From NCBI GenBank assembly GCA_949710005.1, contig OX453272.1, positions 45,468,146 through 45,532,145 of the forward strand: a stretch of DNA of 64,000 nt. Direction: 5' to 3'. This document shows, piece by piece, positions 33,612 through 46,300 of this stretch; the stretch's first letter is position 1, and the number at the start of each line of letters is the position of its first letter. The notes under the pieces were generated by a model, which was not told the DNA's origin, did not search any database, and saw only the letters and a program-made list of their open reading frames with translations. This DNA comes from Ricordea florida. Taxonomy: Eukaryota > Cnidaria > Anthozoa > Corallimorpharia > Ricordeidae. The translations under genes were made by a program, and so were the position numbers.

Positions 33612-36600
33612 GTGAGCATGAGCTGAAAAGTTTCCTAGTTTCGTGATTTTGTTTAGCAAAAGTTTGCTTTACACTCATGTCCAGGAAAACGGGTGAAACG
33701 TGCTTTCAAAGCGCTTTCAATCGGCACTTAGCACTCCAGCTAGTGGTTCGCCTGATAAGAATGACTTAAATATTACAATGTTTATTTGATTACTGTACGA
33801 TCTTTGCTCGTCCTCTCCTCAATGTTTTCCTGTGTGAGTCAACACCAAAAACTTAGTAATCCCTAAAAATGTAATGGAGAGGTAAGGCATAAAATTACAT
33901 ATTGGTGTTGGTGACGTTTTAGCAGTCATTCGCGCGTCGTATGAGCGAAACATGTCTAAGATCGCGCGCTATACCTTACAAAAGCGAACATTTCTATGTC
34001 GACTACACGCCATTATTATTTTGATCCGTTGCATGTCTCAGTTCAGATAGCGAAGAACCAGTTCAATCTAGCGTCGTCTTCGCGTTTGCCAGCGTTGATA
34101 GTAATCGCATTTTATGCCAGTCCAAAGGACGACAATGCAAGCCGTGGCGAACTAAGTCGTACCTCAATTGAAGTTTATCGCTACTGCATGTGAATCAGTA
34201 AAATGATAGGTGGCCTTGCTGTTGGGCTGCATTTACGCTGTCGCGTAAATAAGGCATTTAACATGTGAAATTAACTGGCTATGTGGGTGAATAAAATTAC
34301 AGTTCGCAAAAACGGAAAAAAACTGGAGTGCTGCAGCATAGTCAACTTTCTGCGATTTACGCGAAAGCCCCATACATTGTCTCGTATTTTACTAACGCTG
34401 GCATGTTAAAACAGTTAAATCTACGTGTATATGTAAGTTAAATTCACCCGACGGTGAAAATCCACCCTTGAAAATATCTGCTCAATAGATTAAATAAATA
34501 AGCGAGCGGTATTCGATCTCTACCATCGATTGCTGCAGGGGCAATAGAATTTCAATCACTCAATGAAAATTGCCGGATTTGGTAGAGTGTGCCAAGTAAA
34601 ACAGATCAGACTCTTAAAAAGAATGTTTAGTTTATTGACATCAAGTACTTCGAGTTGTATTTCTTCTCTGATCATAAAAATACAAGCGTTTTCTAATACC
34701 TAGAAAAGAAATTTACTGTGATAGAGATATGTTTTAATTTATTCCTAATCTCTTACGTAACAGAATTTTTTCTCTTTTGTCAGGTTTTTTGTTGTTTTGT
34801 TATATTCTCCCATAGGGATTGTTACAAAAATAACCACATTATTCCGTTATAAAAGCCCCGCTTTATGAAAGAAATGATTCAATTCTTTCTCAGCAAAAAA
34901 TCAGGAGAAAACGGCAAAAATCGTTAATTTCCCTTTTCCCAAGTCAACTTCAGATCTGTTCTTCACTCATTAACTTAGGATTCTTCTAATTGTATCATTA
35001 TTAACGCATAAGAGAGGGTCAAAAGAAAACTAAGTGGGGACGCAGTAGGAAACACAGAAGTTCTACAATTTCATTCGAGGTGCTCAGTAAAATCTTCCAC
35101 CCTTGTAGCAGTTAATTATTTAAACTCTCTTCATGGCATAACAATCGATTGCAGGGTTAAAACGTCTTGCTATCTTAAGCCTGGTTTTCACTACTATGCA
35201 AGCATAAGCAAATAAAAACAAAGAAAAGCGTGTCCTGTGGGGCTTTAGAAGACAAAAGGACCGTGCTTTTCTTTGTTTGTATCTTTGTCTTTACTTTCCT
35301 TATGCTTGGTCTTTTGTCGATGTCTTCTGCTTATGTCAATGTCTTATGTCATACGCTTGACTTCATTCCTTTGTTTTCTCCTTTAATGCTTGCGTCGTAG
35401 TGTAAACCAGGCTTTAATCGAATTATAACGTCAATTTTATCAGTTGCTAATTGCGGGCCCAAGAGAGGCCCGCAATCCTAATCTTGACAGTGACCCGCGG
35501 ATTGCGTTTTACGCGTGCGCGCCACGTTAATAACAGGCAAGCACAAAGCGGAAGTTTAAAATTTTTGTTCTTCCACTAAGAACGATCGGAATGCAAATAA
35601 TGTGTCAATCACGACAGTTTGTCGTAACACCGGAAGAGAAAAATCCGTTCTCCAAGAACGATAAGAATGCGAAAAATGAGTCAATCCGACAACGCCAAAT
35701 ATGAGTCAATCTCAACAGTTTGTCACATAAAATCGAGGCATGGAAGATTGCAAACGTTACGTTTTGGAGAATTTGTTTTATAGGTGTTGCTTTTGAGACG
35801 ATTTGCTGTGATTGTGAAGATTTTTCACGATCTATTTAAATTCATATTGCCGTGAAGATAAGGTGAGTTGCATTATATTTTATACTGTTCAGTTTTTGGA
35901 CGGTTAATTTTTCTGGTAAACCACTTTCACTTTTTGAAGGAGCTGTTTGACATGTTTCGATTTACGGAGCTGATCTACTACAACTCAATGCAAACTTCCC
36001 AAAAAACGTCCACACGAATGTACATTTTGTAATCTAAAATTATACACTCTCGTTCCAGTACCTTCCCTTAAGTGCATCTAGGCCCGCACTTTCTAACCTG
36101 TGGTTACCACTAGTCTATGTATCAAAATGAGTAGGCAGAATAACTGTTATAGCTTCATAACTTTTCAGGCAATAATTTCACTTCTATTTCGTAACAGATC
36201 TGGTGCCTTAGAGAGCGTAGATTCGCTACTAAATTACGGAGCAAACCCTAACCTGGCATCAAAATGCACCGGCTGCACCCCCCTGCACACTGCCACTCGG
36301 TTTGGTCACAGGGAGCTTATCGCTCGCATTCTGATTGAGAAAACCACAGATATCGATGCGACGAACAGCCAGGGAATGACCGCTCTGCAGTTGGCAGTTA
36401 GTCGCGGTTATGAAGATATATTTCGAGATCTCCTTGATAAAGGCGCCAGTATAAACACAACCACAATTCGAGGTCAAACGTCTTTACACCTTGCAGTTGC
36501 CAATGGCAGCACAAGCATTGTGTCACGAGTACTAGACGCAGGTAAGTGTATTTTGTAAGTAATTTGGTGTAGAGACTTAATTTTAATATAAGGTAGATTT

Positions 36601-39600
36601 AACACGTCAAGCAAAGCATGAAGTAAAGCATGCTAATCTAGATTTGCCCATCGCTATTGTATCTGCCAGTCTGGTTTCAAAGCTGTAAATTACTCTCATA
36701 TCAATTACAATAATGTACATTAGTGGAAATGAGCAGAAGAGTCTTTATAACCGCAATTTCAAAACACAGAATATAGTTTCTAGTGCATTTACAACTTTAT
36801 TCCATTCTCTTCATGGATTTCAGCCCTGATGAGCTTATCAATAAGCCCAGCGAAAGAAATATCGGCTTCCCAGCTGCCTGGGTTAAACCAGTTTGTCAAT
36901 AAAGAAGACGCCGAGCGTAATTGTGCTCTTCACATAGGAGCCCAATCAGCGAATGTATCGCTGTGCAACCTCCTTCTTCAGCACGGAGCAGACTTGAGTG
37001 TACACAACAAACTTCTACAGACTCCTCTGCACGTGGCGTCTGTAAGCAAAAACAAGGAAGTTCTGGAATTTCTGATCTCTCGAGGAGCAGATGTTGATGC
37101 TAAAGATTCACATGGCAAAACTCCGCTGCACTCGTAAGTTCCGTCTAAATCAATTTAAGTTATATACGCAACACAGAATGCGCATGTCCGTTGGTCCACT
37201 CTTTACACTGTGCTACGTTACACTACACTATCACCAAACTGCCAAGCTCTACTTAATTATAACCATACTTCCTGAAATTTGATTGGTGCATAACTGGTCT
37301 ATTCTTGACTTATTATTTAGTAGACATGTAATAGGACAGTTGATTGCAGCCAGACACGTGTAATTAAACAGTCACATCAGCCATTCACGCTAAGTGATTG
37401 ACTACATTAACCATAGCAATAACCTCTTACTTTGCAAAACCGGAAATTTTGCTAAATGGGCCAATACTTTTTTCACCGACACATGATTCGTTTCTAAGCA
37501 ATGGTCAATGCTTAGCGTGCATATTTCTAGTTCTGGATGCACGCGGGTAGTTACTTGGAAATAAACTCGCTTTTAACAGATCGGGCTCCCTCTTCTTGGT
37601 ATTCCGATTTTCTAATCACTTGTGTGAGTACAGACCGAGTTAGAATCAAAACTCAACTGTTTCCGTTATTTTTTTAAAAAAAGATGCATAAACATGTTAA
37701 TAAGACGACCCTGTTTAGGGACTTTTTCATAAGGCGGGTCAATTGCAACATTTGAAGTTAAGCATTTTTTACGGGAAAATAGCACTGCTCTTTCAAAGAG
37801 GGATTAGAAAACAGATATCGCTCTTGTGAAAAACGTTGTCTAGAAGGATAACACCTTGGACACACGGAGGCGTGATTCAGTGTCTCACTGCTCGCAATAG
37901 TCCCATTTCCGTTCCTAAGTATTCAGTAGCATCAACGTGGCCAGGTGGTTAGGGATCCGGGCTTTTGATCGGCTTATCCCTGGTTCAACCCCGTCCTGAC
38001 CACAAGCTGGATTTGTAACATGGTCATCTCGAGTCTCAAATCCTCGACTCATGCTTGTGGATAAGAGAAAATGAGGTAAGAGAACGTATCTTCCATACTG
38101 GGTTCTCTTACTACTGTATGATATGGGGACAGAATCTTTTTTTAGATCCGGAAACTATTTTAACTGACCAATGGCTGATGTCCTTCTCATCACGTGGTTG
38201 TAATTTCAATGCGCCATGTGGAAACCGTGCAGCCATGGAACGAGATATAAATAGATTCCAGGCTAAAAATAGATTCTGTACCCTTATCATATCAGACGGG
38301 GTTATGTTCTCTTTCCTCATTTTCTCTTGTTGTAGATCAATAGGTCTGCCTCGCAACAATTAAACGTTGGGATTCTTAGCGAATTTCATGTTCTATTTGC
38401 AATGTTTGCTTCCTCCCAGAGTGCCCCCTCAGTGCTAAACACATCTTAGGGAAGGTACGTTTTTACTTGGGGGGGGAGGGGGGGAAGTCTGGGGAATTTT
38501 GGTATTTTTTTTCCAAAACAATGTTGGCCCTCCCTCGCGTCTTAACAAAAAACCTCCTGACCCCCCCCCCCCCACCTTAAGGTGATTGACAAAAGTGCGA
38601 CCCTCCCCTCACCACTGCATGGTATGTTCCATGCTGTAGAGACCAATCACAATTGCTCACACGAGGCATGGCCCTCCCCTTTTGGTGCTAACCTTCACTG
38701 AAGACCCTCCCCTCTGAGGCCCCAGCCCTCCCCCCCAATAAAAAACGTACCTTCCCTTATTAGTATTATTATTATCATCATTACGGGAATACTCATACTC
38801 TCATTTTCTTAACAGAGCGGCATCTTTTGGTAACAAGGAATGCGTCAGAACTCAGCTATCCAGAGGTGCATCTGTAAACGCTAGAGATAATCGCTCTCTA
38901 ACTCCGTTATTGTACGCAGTATCCTCAGAAAAAGTTGATTGCGTACAAGCTCTTTTGGATTGTGGTGCAGACAAAAAAGCACGTGACAAACAACAGAGAT
39001 GCTGTCTTCACCTCGCTGTCGAGCGCAGGAATGAAGAACTGCTAAGGGTACTGTTGGAAAAGTCTGGGACCGAGATGATTAACTTCCCAGATGCTTGCGA
39101 AAACACTCCGCTTCACTTCGCTGCTATATCATCAAGAACCAAAGTAAGACCTGGAAGTATGTTATCTTAAGTACTGGAATATTAATTTGCTAGACCAGGG
39201 GAATTTTTAGAATAATTTTTTCTTTAAACACCTGGATTTAACTTGTTTAACTTGTTAACATCTCCTATTAAACTCTGAATGGTTTGAACAAGGGGTCTCA
39301 CTAGTTGTTTGTCGAGTTTGATATCGCCCAGGTGTAGGGAGAAAAAAGCTGTTGATGTTGTTGTTGTACTGTCAACGTCAACAACAGCTCTTTTTGGAAT
39401 TACCCGCTCCCGGACTGTCAGAACTCGAGAAGCACCTATTTTTTTATTATCTGAATATCTGTCATTAGTATAAATACTCAGGTGATTATACAAACTTGCG
39501 CGCTCTGATTGGTTCGTTTTCTCGGATTATTTAGCCGATAATCACCTCGACGAACAAAATGGCTGCCAGTCGTTTTTCGATTGAAACGAGCGCTTTTGAT

Positions 39601-40334
39601 GAAATAAAATACTAAAACAATTATTCGCCTCAGGCTCAGTGATTATCGGTGAATATTCACCGAAACGAAGTTAAATACAACAACTAAAACACTGTAAGAA
39701 AAGAGAGTATCCCAGGAATATTGGGGAACAAGGGAACGAAGGCAAAATATTGCAGGGAACAAGGGAACATGACTCCTGTTTTCGGGAACACGGGAACAAA
39801 AACTGGTGAAAACTCTATAGAAGGGTGATGGGAAAATGAGAGTAGGGGATACGTGGCAAGCAGATATGTTATGGGAACAAATAAGGAAAAGCTGTGTTAA
39901 CATGGGAACATAGGGCAATTTTGAGACCCCCCCCAGAAGACCTCAAAAGAATTATTAATTCCTGCAAATCAGCAGTCCAGAAGTCAGCAACTCATGTCAT
40001 AAGCACAAAAAGCGCGGGGGACATTCCTTCGTGAATTTAAGACGCTCGTCTAAAGATATTTACCAGCAAATCTTCTTGTGAATGTAGATCTTGGAAATCT
40101 TGTTGGAGGCAAACGCAAACTGCATGCTGAAAGACCGAGATGAAAAGACGCCTTTGCATCTAGCGGCTGAAAAAGGGGACGTACGCATTGTTCAGACTTT
40201 AGCCAGAGCCTCATCAATCAGCCTTGGTGCTAAAGATCTTAATGCAAAAACGCCTCTCCACTACGCAGCTTTACACAAACGCAGGTGAGTGTGGCAAAAA
40301 ATTAAGAAAAGTAAAGTGGTGGTAATGAAGATAA

Positions 40335-40372
<38 letters not shown>

Positions 40373-43300
40373 TAATAATAATAATAATAATAATAAGGAA
40401 AAGAGAGTCCTGGGACCTGCGGTGACTTGTTGTAACCCGCTCCAAAGGACTATATACCAGGCCGAACATCCTAGTTTAGCCTGAGTCTACAAGGAATGGA
40501 CATAATAATAATTAATTATTATTATTATTAATTAATTGATAATTATTAGTATTATTATAATTGTCATTATAATTTCTATAGCGCTAATTTCCTATAGCTC
40601 ATTAGGGCTTTACAAAAGAATTACCTTAAAAATACGATCCTAATAAAAGCTAAGAGACGATAAAATTATAGAATCACAAATGAAAGTGATAAAAATTATA
40701 GAGGTCATGTATAAGCATCCGTAAAAAGATATGTCTTCAACTGTCTCTTAAAATCTGCTATTGGCTGTGTATATTTTCGGAAGGCGCCCGGTACAACGTT
40801 CCAAAGTCTTGGGGCACTAACGGAGAAGGTCCTGCGGCCATAGCTTTCTAGGTTATAATTCGGAACCTCTAAGAAATATTTTGGTGCTGATCTTAGATTA
40901 CGCGACAGCAGTGGTAGATCGGATCGGGAGGTCGTGGGTTCGAGTCCCACCGTGATCAAAGGACTTTTCATTTGCCTAGTGCGGTTCTTATTAAACTCAA
41001 TACTGGAGCTTACGCTCGGTGAAATTTGATTTGTAGCACTTCAATTTACACTCAGAGTCAATTCTTTGTTACAAAGTTTGAATTGGATTGTGGTTATAAG
41101 TTTGTCTACTGTGTTAAAGCCTTAATAATTACTCTTCCAATAAACAGAATGGTCTGTGCAGCACTTTTAGAAATGGAAAGTAATCTGGAGGAGGTCGACG
41201 CCTTTGGGTGGACCCCTCTGTTTTATGCAGCCAAATCAGGAGCAACAGATATAATGCGGATGTTTCTTGAATGTAATGCGGACGCCGATCACGTCGACAA
41301 AGATGGCAACACGGCCTTGATTATCGCATCATCAGGAGGTAACGTGGATGGTGTACAGCTCCTGTTGGACCGACAAGTGAGTTTGGTACCCAACAAAGAT
41401 GGAGATGACTGCCTTGATGTGGCCATTGATAAGTACCATGAAAATATAGTGATGTGCATTGTCAAAAACGCAAGGTAAACCTGCCTTAATAAGGTATATA
41501 GTTTTTTTTTTAAAGAAACTAGTGCTAGTTTGGTGGGAAAAAAAGGAAATGGTTTATTTACAAAGTTGATTTATAACATAGCTTTCGGAAACGCGCGCTA
41601 TGATTGGCTAATACACGCGATCCATTTGCCCATGGGTTGCATGCTGACGTCGGATTGTGAAGTTTTGAAGTCTTATGTTATAAAAGAAGTGGTAAAGGCA
41701 GGTACGGACGCACTTGGGAAGTTTGCTGTGCACTCAAGAGACTAGAGATGCTCTCTTCGCATGCATCCATAACTCGATGGTCGCACGTGCACAGCTGCTG
41801 CGTTTACTATTTCGTCAACAGCAAACTTGGATTAATGTATGTATCTGGGCAACTGTGCTCCTACCCCTCCCCTAACCCAACAAGTTATAATTAGTTAAAA
41901 GTTAGCGTTAATGTTGGGTTAGGGGAGGGGTAGGTGCACAGCTGCCCAGATACTTACATTGATCCGGAAACGTTACCACTGTAAGGTATAAAAGGAGCTG
42001 ATCTTTCGAGGTAAGCCCTCCGTCAGAGCGACTGGCAGAAAGTGGCATATGTATATTTCATGTAGAAAAGTTGTGATGTTTTTTTATTGGGGCCATAGCA
42101 AGGTGTAATTGAATTGAATTAGATGAACAAAAAGAGTTCGTTAATACCGTTTTGTTCTCTATTTTTTCGGTTTTCTGCGTTATCCGGCTGATTTAGGAAA
42201 AGTCCACAGATTGCCATATTCTCAGTGCGTGACGGAATATCTCCCATTTGGGTATAACCAGGAGCCCATATCACCGAGCCAATTCTAAAAGAGTTTATTT
42301 CCTAGACTAGATCCACCTACGGCTTACGTACAAAAATGAAACGAAGTCATGGTAACGTGAACCAGTGTGACTCATTATAACAATTATGTTACTTGGGTTC
42401 TAGTACCTCCCTCAGAAATTATTCTGGTTTCAATTGTTCGCTGTCACGTATTTGTAGTTTCGTTTACGTACCTACCAAGTAGCAGGCTTTCACTGAATTC
42501 TAACCACTCAAGTAATGTAGCTCTCCTGAACAATTTTCCTTCTTGATCGCGACAAAACGTTGCTCAGAAACAGCACCTCTTGAGCGGTGGAGTGCATTGC
42601 TGGTGAATACGAAACCAGCCTATGCGTAACCCCCAATGCAATACGAGGTTTTATTTTTTCTCAAGCAACTGAGCAGACCGGAACCCTAAATTCATGAATT
42701 TGATTGGCTAATCACGCGCACGATACGTGCCGCGGGCCAGATTTTTTCCCTGCTGGAGCAATTTCCTATCTGCTTTCATTACTTTAAAAGAAGACAGTCA
42801 AAAAAAATAAGGAAGTTTTTTACCGGGCTTGGTTGATCCGTATAGGAAAAAACTATGCCCTTGGTCTTGAGTAACTACTTAAGACAGAGCCTCCGCCCAG
42901 TAAATAACATATATATCTTTCATTTGTGTCAGACATGAAAAACATTGAAAACCACCACGTTACGACCAAAATTGCGAAACTGAAAAAATAGCGATCGATT
43001 TCTCAGCCAATCGCAAATTGTTTATGCAAGAGTTATAACTTATCTGCATAACTGGTAAAACATGTTCCAAAATTGCGAAACTGAAAAAATAGCGATCGAT
43101 TTCTCAGCCAATCGCAAATTGTTTATGCAAGAGTTATAACTTATCTGCATAACTGGTAAAACATGTTCCAAAATTGCGAAACTGAAAAAATAGCGATCGA
43201 TTTCTCAGCCAATCGCAAATTGTTTATGCAAGAGTTATAACTTAGCTGCATAACTGGTAAAACATGTTCCTTGACCATTCAGTTTGGTGATGGTCCCTTT

Positions 43301-46300
43301 TTCAACTGTTTACGAGAGAGAACAGTGGACTTAACATTCTCAATTTCTCTCTAAGGCGACAATAAGGAAGAAAAACTGAAATCATGAAATACTGGTCATT
43401 TGGTAACGGGTACAGCTGATTTCCCAACAGAACCCCGCTATACAAACTACTGCATCGCAATTTGTTTTTCGGAGAACAAGTGCACAAGGTCCTTCAATTC
43501 GATTATAATTATCTATGCGCTAAGATCCTCAACAGTTCTCAAATTAAGAAGCTAACTGTAAACATTTATCGATTTGTAGATGGAAGGAAATTTTATCATC
43601 CAAGTCTCCAGAAAGCGAGAATCGCATGGCAAGACTCATCCAACAATTCCCGGATGCTGCGTCAGCTGTTATGGATCGTTGCATTCAGCGGTCTCTACTC
43701 AAGCGTTCCATAACGTACGATTTCCACCTCATCGATGCAGGACCTGACGACAAAAGTGGACCAAATGGACAGCCTTTCTTTGGCCTCACAGCAATGGTGA
43801 CATATAAGCAGAAAGACCTCCTTTCGCATGCGCTATCGAAGAAACTTCTCAAGGTCAAATGGCGCACATACGGCTGGTATATTTATTGGACTAATCTAGC
43901 AACCTACATCTTGTTTATTGCATTAATGACAAGCTTCATGCTAGACCAGAGAAATGTGACTGTTCTCGTAGGTTCAAGACGCAAACAGAACGATACAGAA
44001 ATTGAGGATATGTTCGAGGTGGAGACATCTTTTAAAGAAATGGTTCAGTACCTGATCTTGTTGTTTGCCTCGCTTCACCTCATAAAAGAAGTTTACCAGA
44101 TCTTCAGTCAACGGGGAAAGTATTTCAAACATTGGACAAATCTATTAGAATGGGCACTGTACTTATCAACTATCACATTCATTTTGCCTTACATATTCAA
44201 AAACCTGACTCCACTCAGAGGGGATCCCAGAATTTCCTGGCAGGTTGGAATTATTGCTGTTTTCTTAGGATATATCGACCTCATTTTGTTTGTTCAGACG
44301 TTGGATTATGTTGGAATCTATGTGACAATGTTTCTTCAAGTGACGCTGACTATCATCAAGGCATTCAGCCTCTTTGTGATGTTTGCTTTGGCTTTCTCGG
44401 TGGTATTCTTTATACTTTTTAAAGAACAGGTAGTTTATACCATATATAGTCATGTTTCCTAGCTAGTTATTAAACGAAATGCACCCATCTAAATAGGAAC
44501 TGGGGTTTGAATGCGGGTTGTACATGTAGCCCTGCGATGAACTAAGAACTCAAACAGGAAGGGATAACAACGCTACTAGGTTAAACGATATGTTCACATA
44601 AAACCTGGGGTCAATTCAATAAATCTCTTACAAATATAATTTATTGTTTTCGAGTTTGAAACAATAGTTATATAAAATGTTTTAAAATGGCCCCAGGTGT
44701 ACTAGCAGACTTAAAATATTTTGATGCTGCGCTTGTTAAGTAAATTGATGTGACTCTAAAAGTTTTAATTATGAACGCCATTTAACACGATTATAAATCA
44801 CTTACCCCTAGCTGAAGAGGACACTGGACAGGAGTGTCGAAACGTCGTATTGATGAACTGTAACATTTTTAAGTTAGAGAACTGAGTTGACAATTGATTT
44901 ATAGACCTTCAACACGCTATTGGCCAGTAATCGAAGCCTTACTTGTTACGTAGGCTGTATATCACAGTCGCACCTTTGCAAACGCGCGAGCTGAACGCAC
45001 GCGTAAGGAGGTGCGAGAGCGGATAAATCGCGCCTTATAGGCATGGGGAAACCCAACTGTTCTATGTGTGTTGTTGTTTTTTTTTTTACCTTTCTCTCCG
45101 TTTCCTACAATCAGGACGCATTCAGGACCTATCCGATGGCGATTGTGAAAGTGATCATCATGACGATTGGAGAAATAGATTACTCAGCGATGCTTGTTGA
45201 CAGCTTTGATTCGCATAACCCGATAACAGGTGGACCACTGGTCCCATATCAACAAATTTCCTTCTTTTTCATCTCTATCTTTGCATTCGCCATGCCCATC
45301 ATTTTGATGAACCTGCTGGTAAGACACCAACGCCATTTTAAAAGACTGTAAATAGAAGATATTTAAACAGCATATTCTTAAGTCTAAGTGAACAGTGATA
45401 GAGTATTTACCGAGTTGCAATGCAAAGAGGTAAAAATTCCTAAGGCCTTTTTTCACCGAGATTGAAGAAACTAGTTGTTTTAGACTATACCGATGAAGCA
45501 ACCTCAGGGGCATAAATCAGAAATCAGTTTTAAAGTGAGAATTGAGGCCGGCCATTTCTTTTTCTTCGACCCCCAAAACTCTGGATTTTCCAGGAGCCCC
45601 GGCACTAGGTGAAGGAAAGACAATCAGTTTGCTCAAAATTCCAAAGTTGCTGAGGTGGTATATACTTATGAGGCGCGAAGACATAAAGGAAATAATTACA
45701 TGGCTGCCCAAAGATACGAAATTTCTCTTCGAGTACTTCAGGAGTGAGCGCAGAGTAGGAGTGAAATATTTCACAATATGAAAAGATAAGTTTCGTATTT
45801 TCCAACAACAATGAATGTAATTTTCCTCTGATCATATAAATTTTGGTGGGAAAGTTTAGGTCATGACTTTATGGATATGAGGATATCATGTGATTGAATA
45901 TCAGTTACTATTCGCGGTAATATAGGCGAGCGGGACAGCTCATAAAGTCAACTTTGAAGATGCAAAACACTCATACCATTATTTTATCTTCCTCTTTTAG
46001 ATTGGCTTAGCCGTGGGCGATATCGAGTCCATACAGAAACAAGCATATATGACACATAAGAAAAGAGTTATCGACTTTGTGACATCAGTTGAAAATCAAT
46101 TACCAAATTGCATTACTCGTCGCCTGTACAAGGCACAGATTGTTGTCACTGGAATGAGAGCAGAGAAAAAAATTTTAAACGAGTAAGTCAATAAATAGTA
46201 GAAGGGTTGAACCCAGGAGTATCAGTAGTTCGTATAGTGTGATCGTGTGGGTGAGGGTAGTTCTGAAAAGAACTGTTGTTAGCGAGTGTTGGTGATTGTT

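Noticed and set aside
39643..39918. 91-codon minus-strand frame
   Set aside because: It is generated by the GGGAACA repeat and has no domain features.
42966..43270. Tandem repeats resembling a CRISPR array
   Set aside because: Units are directly adjacent with no spacers, the period is 101 bp, and the context is a eukaryotic intron.
45542..45781. 79-codon frame in gene C intron 8 as an extra exon
   Set aside because: Exons 8 and 9 join in phase without it, and gene B has no counterpart. No family signature.
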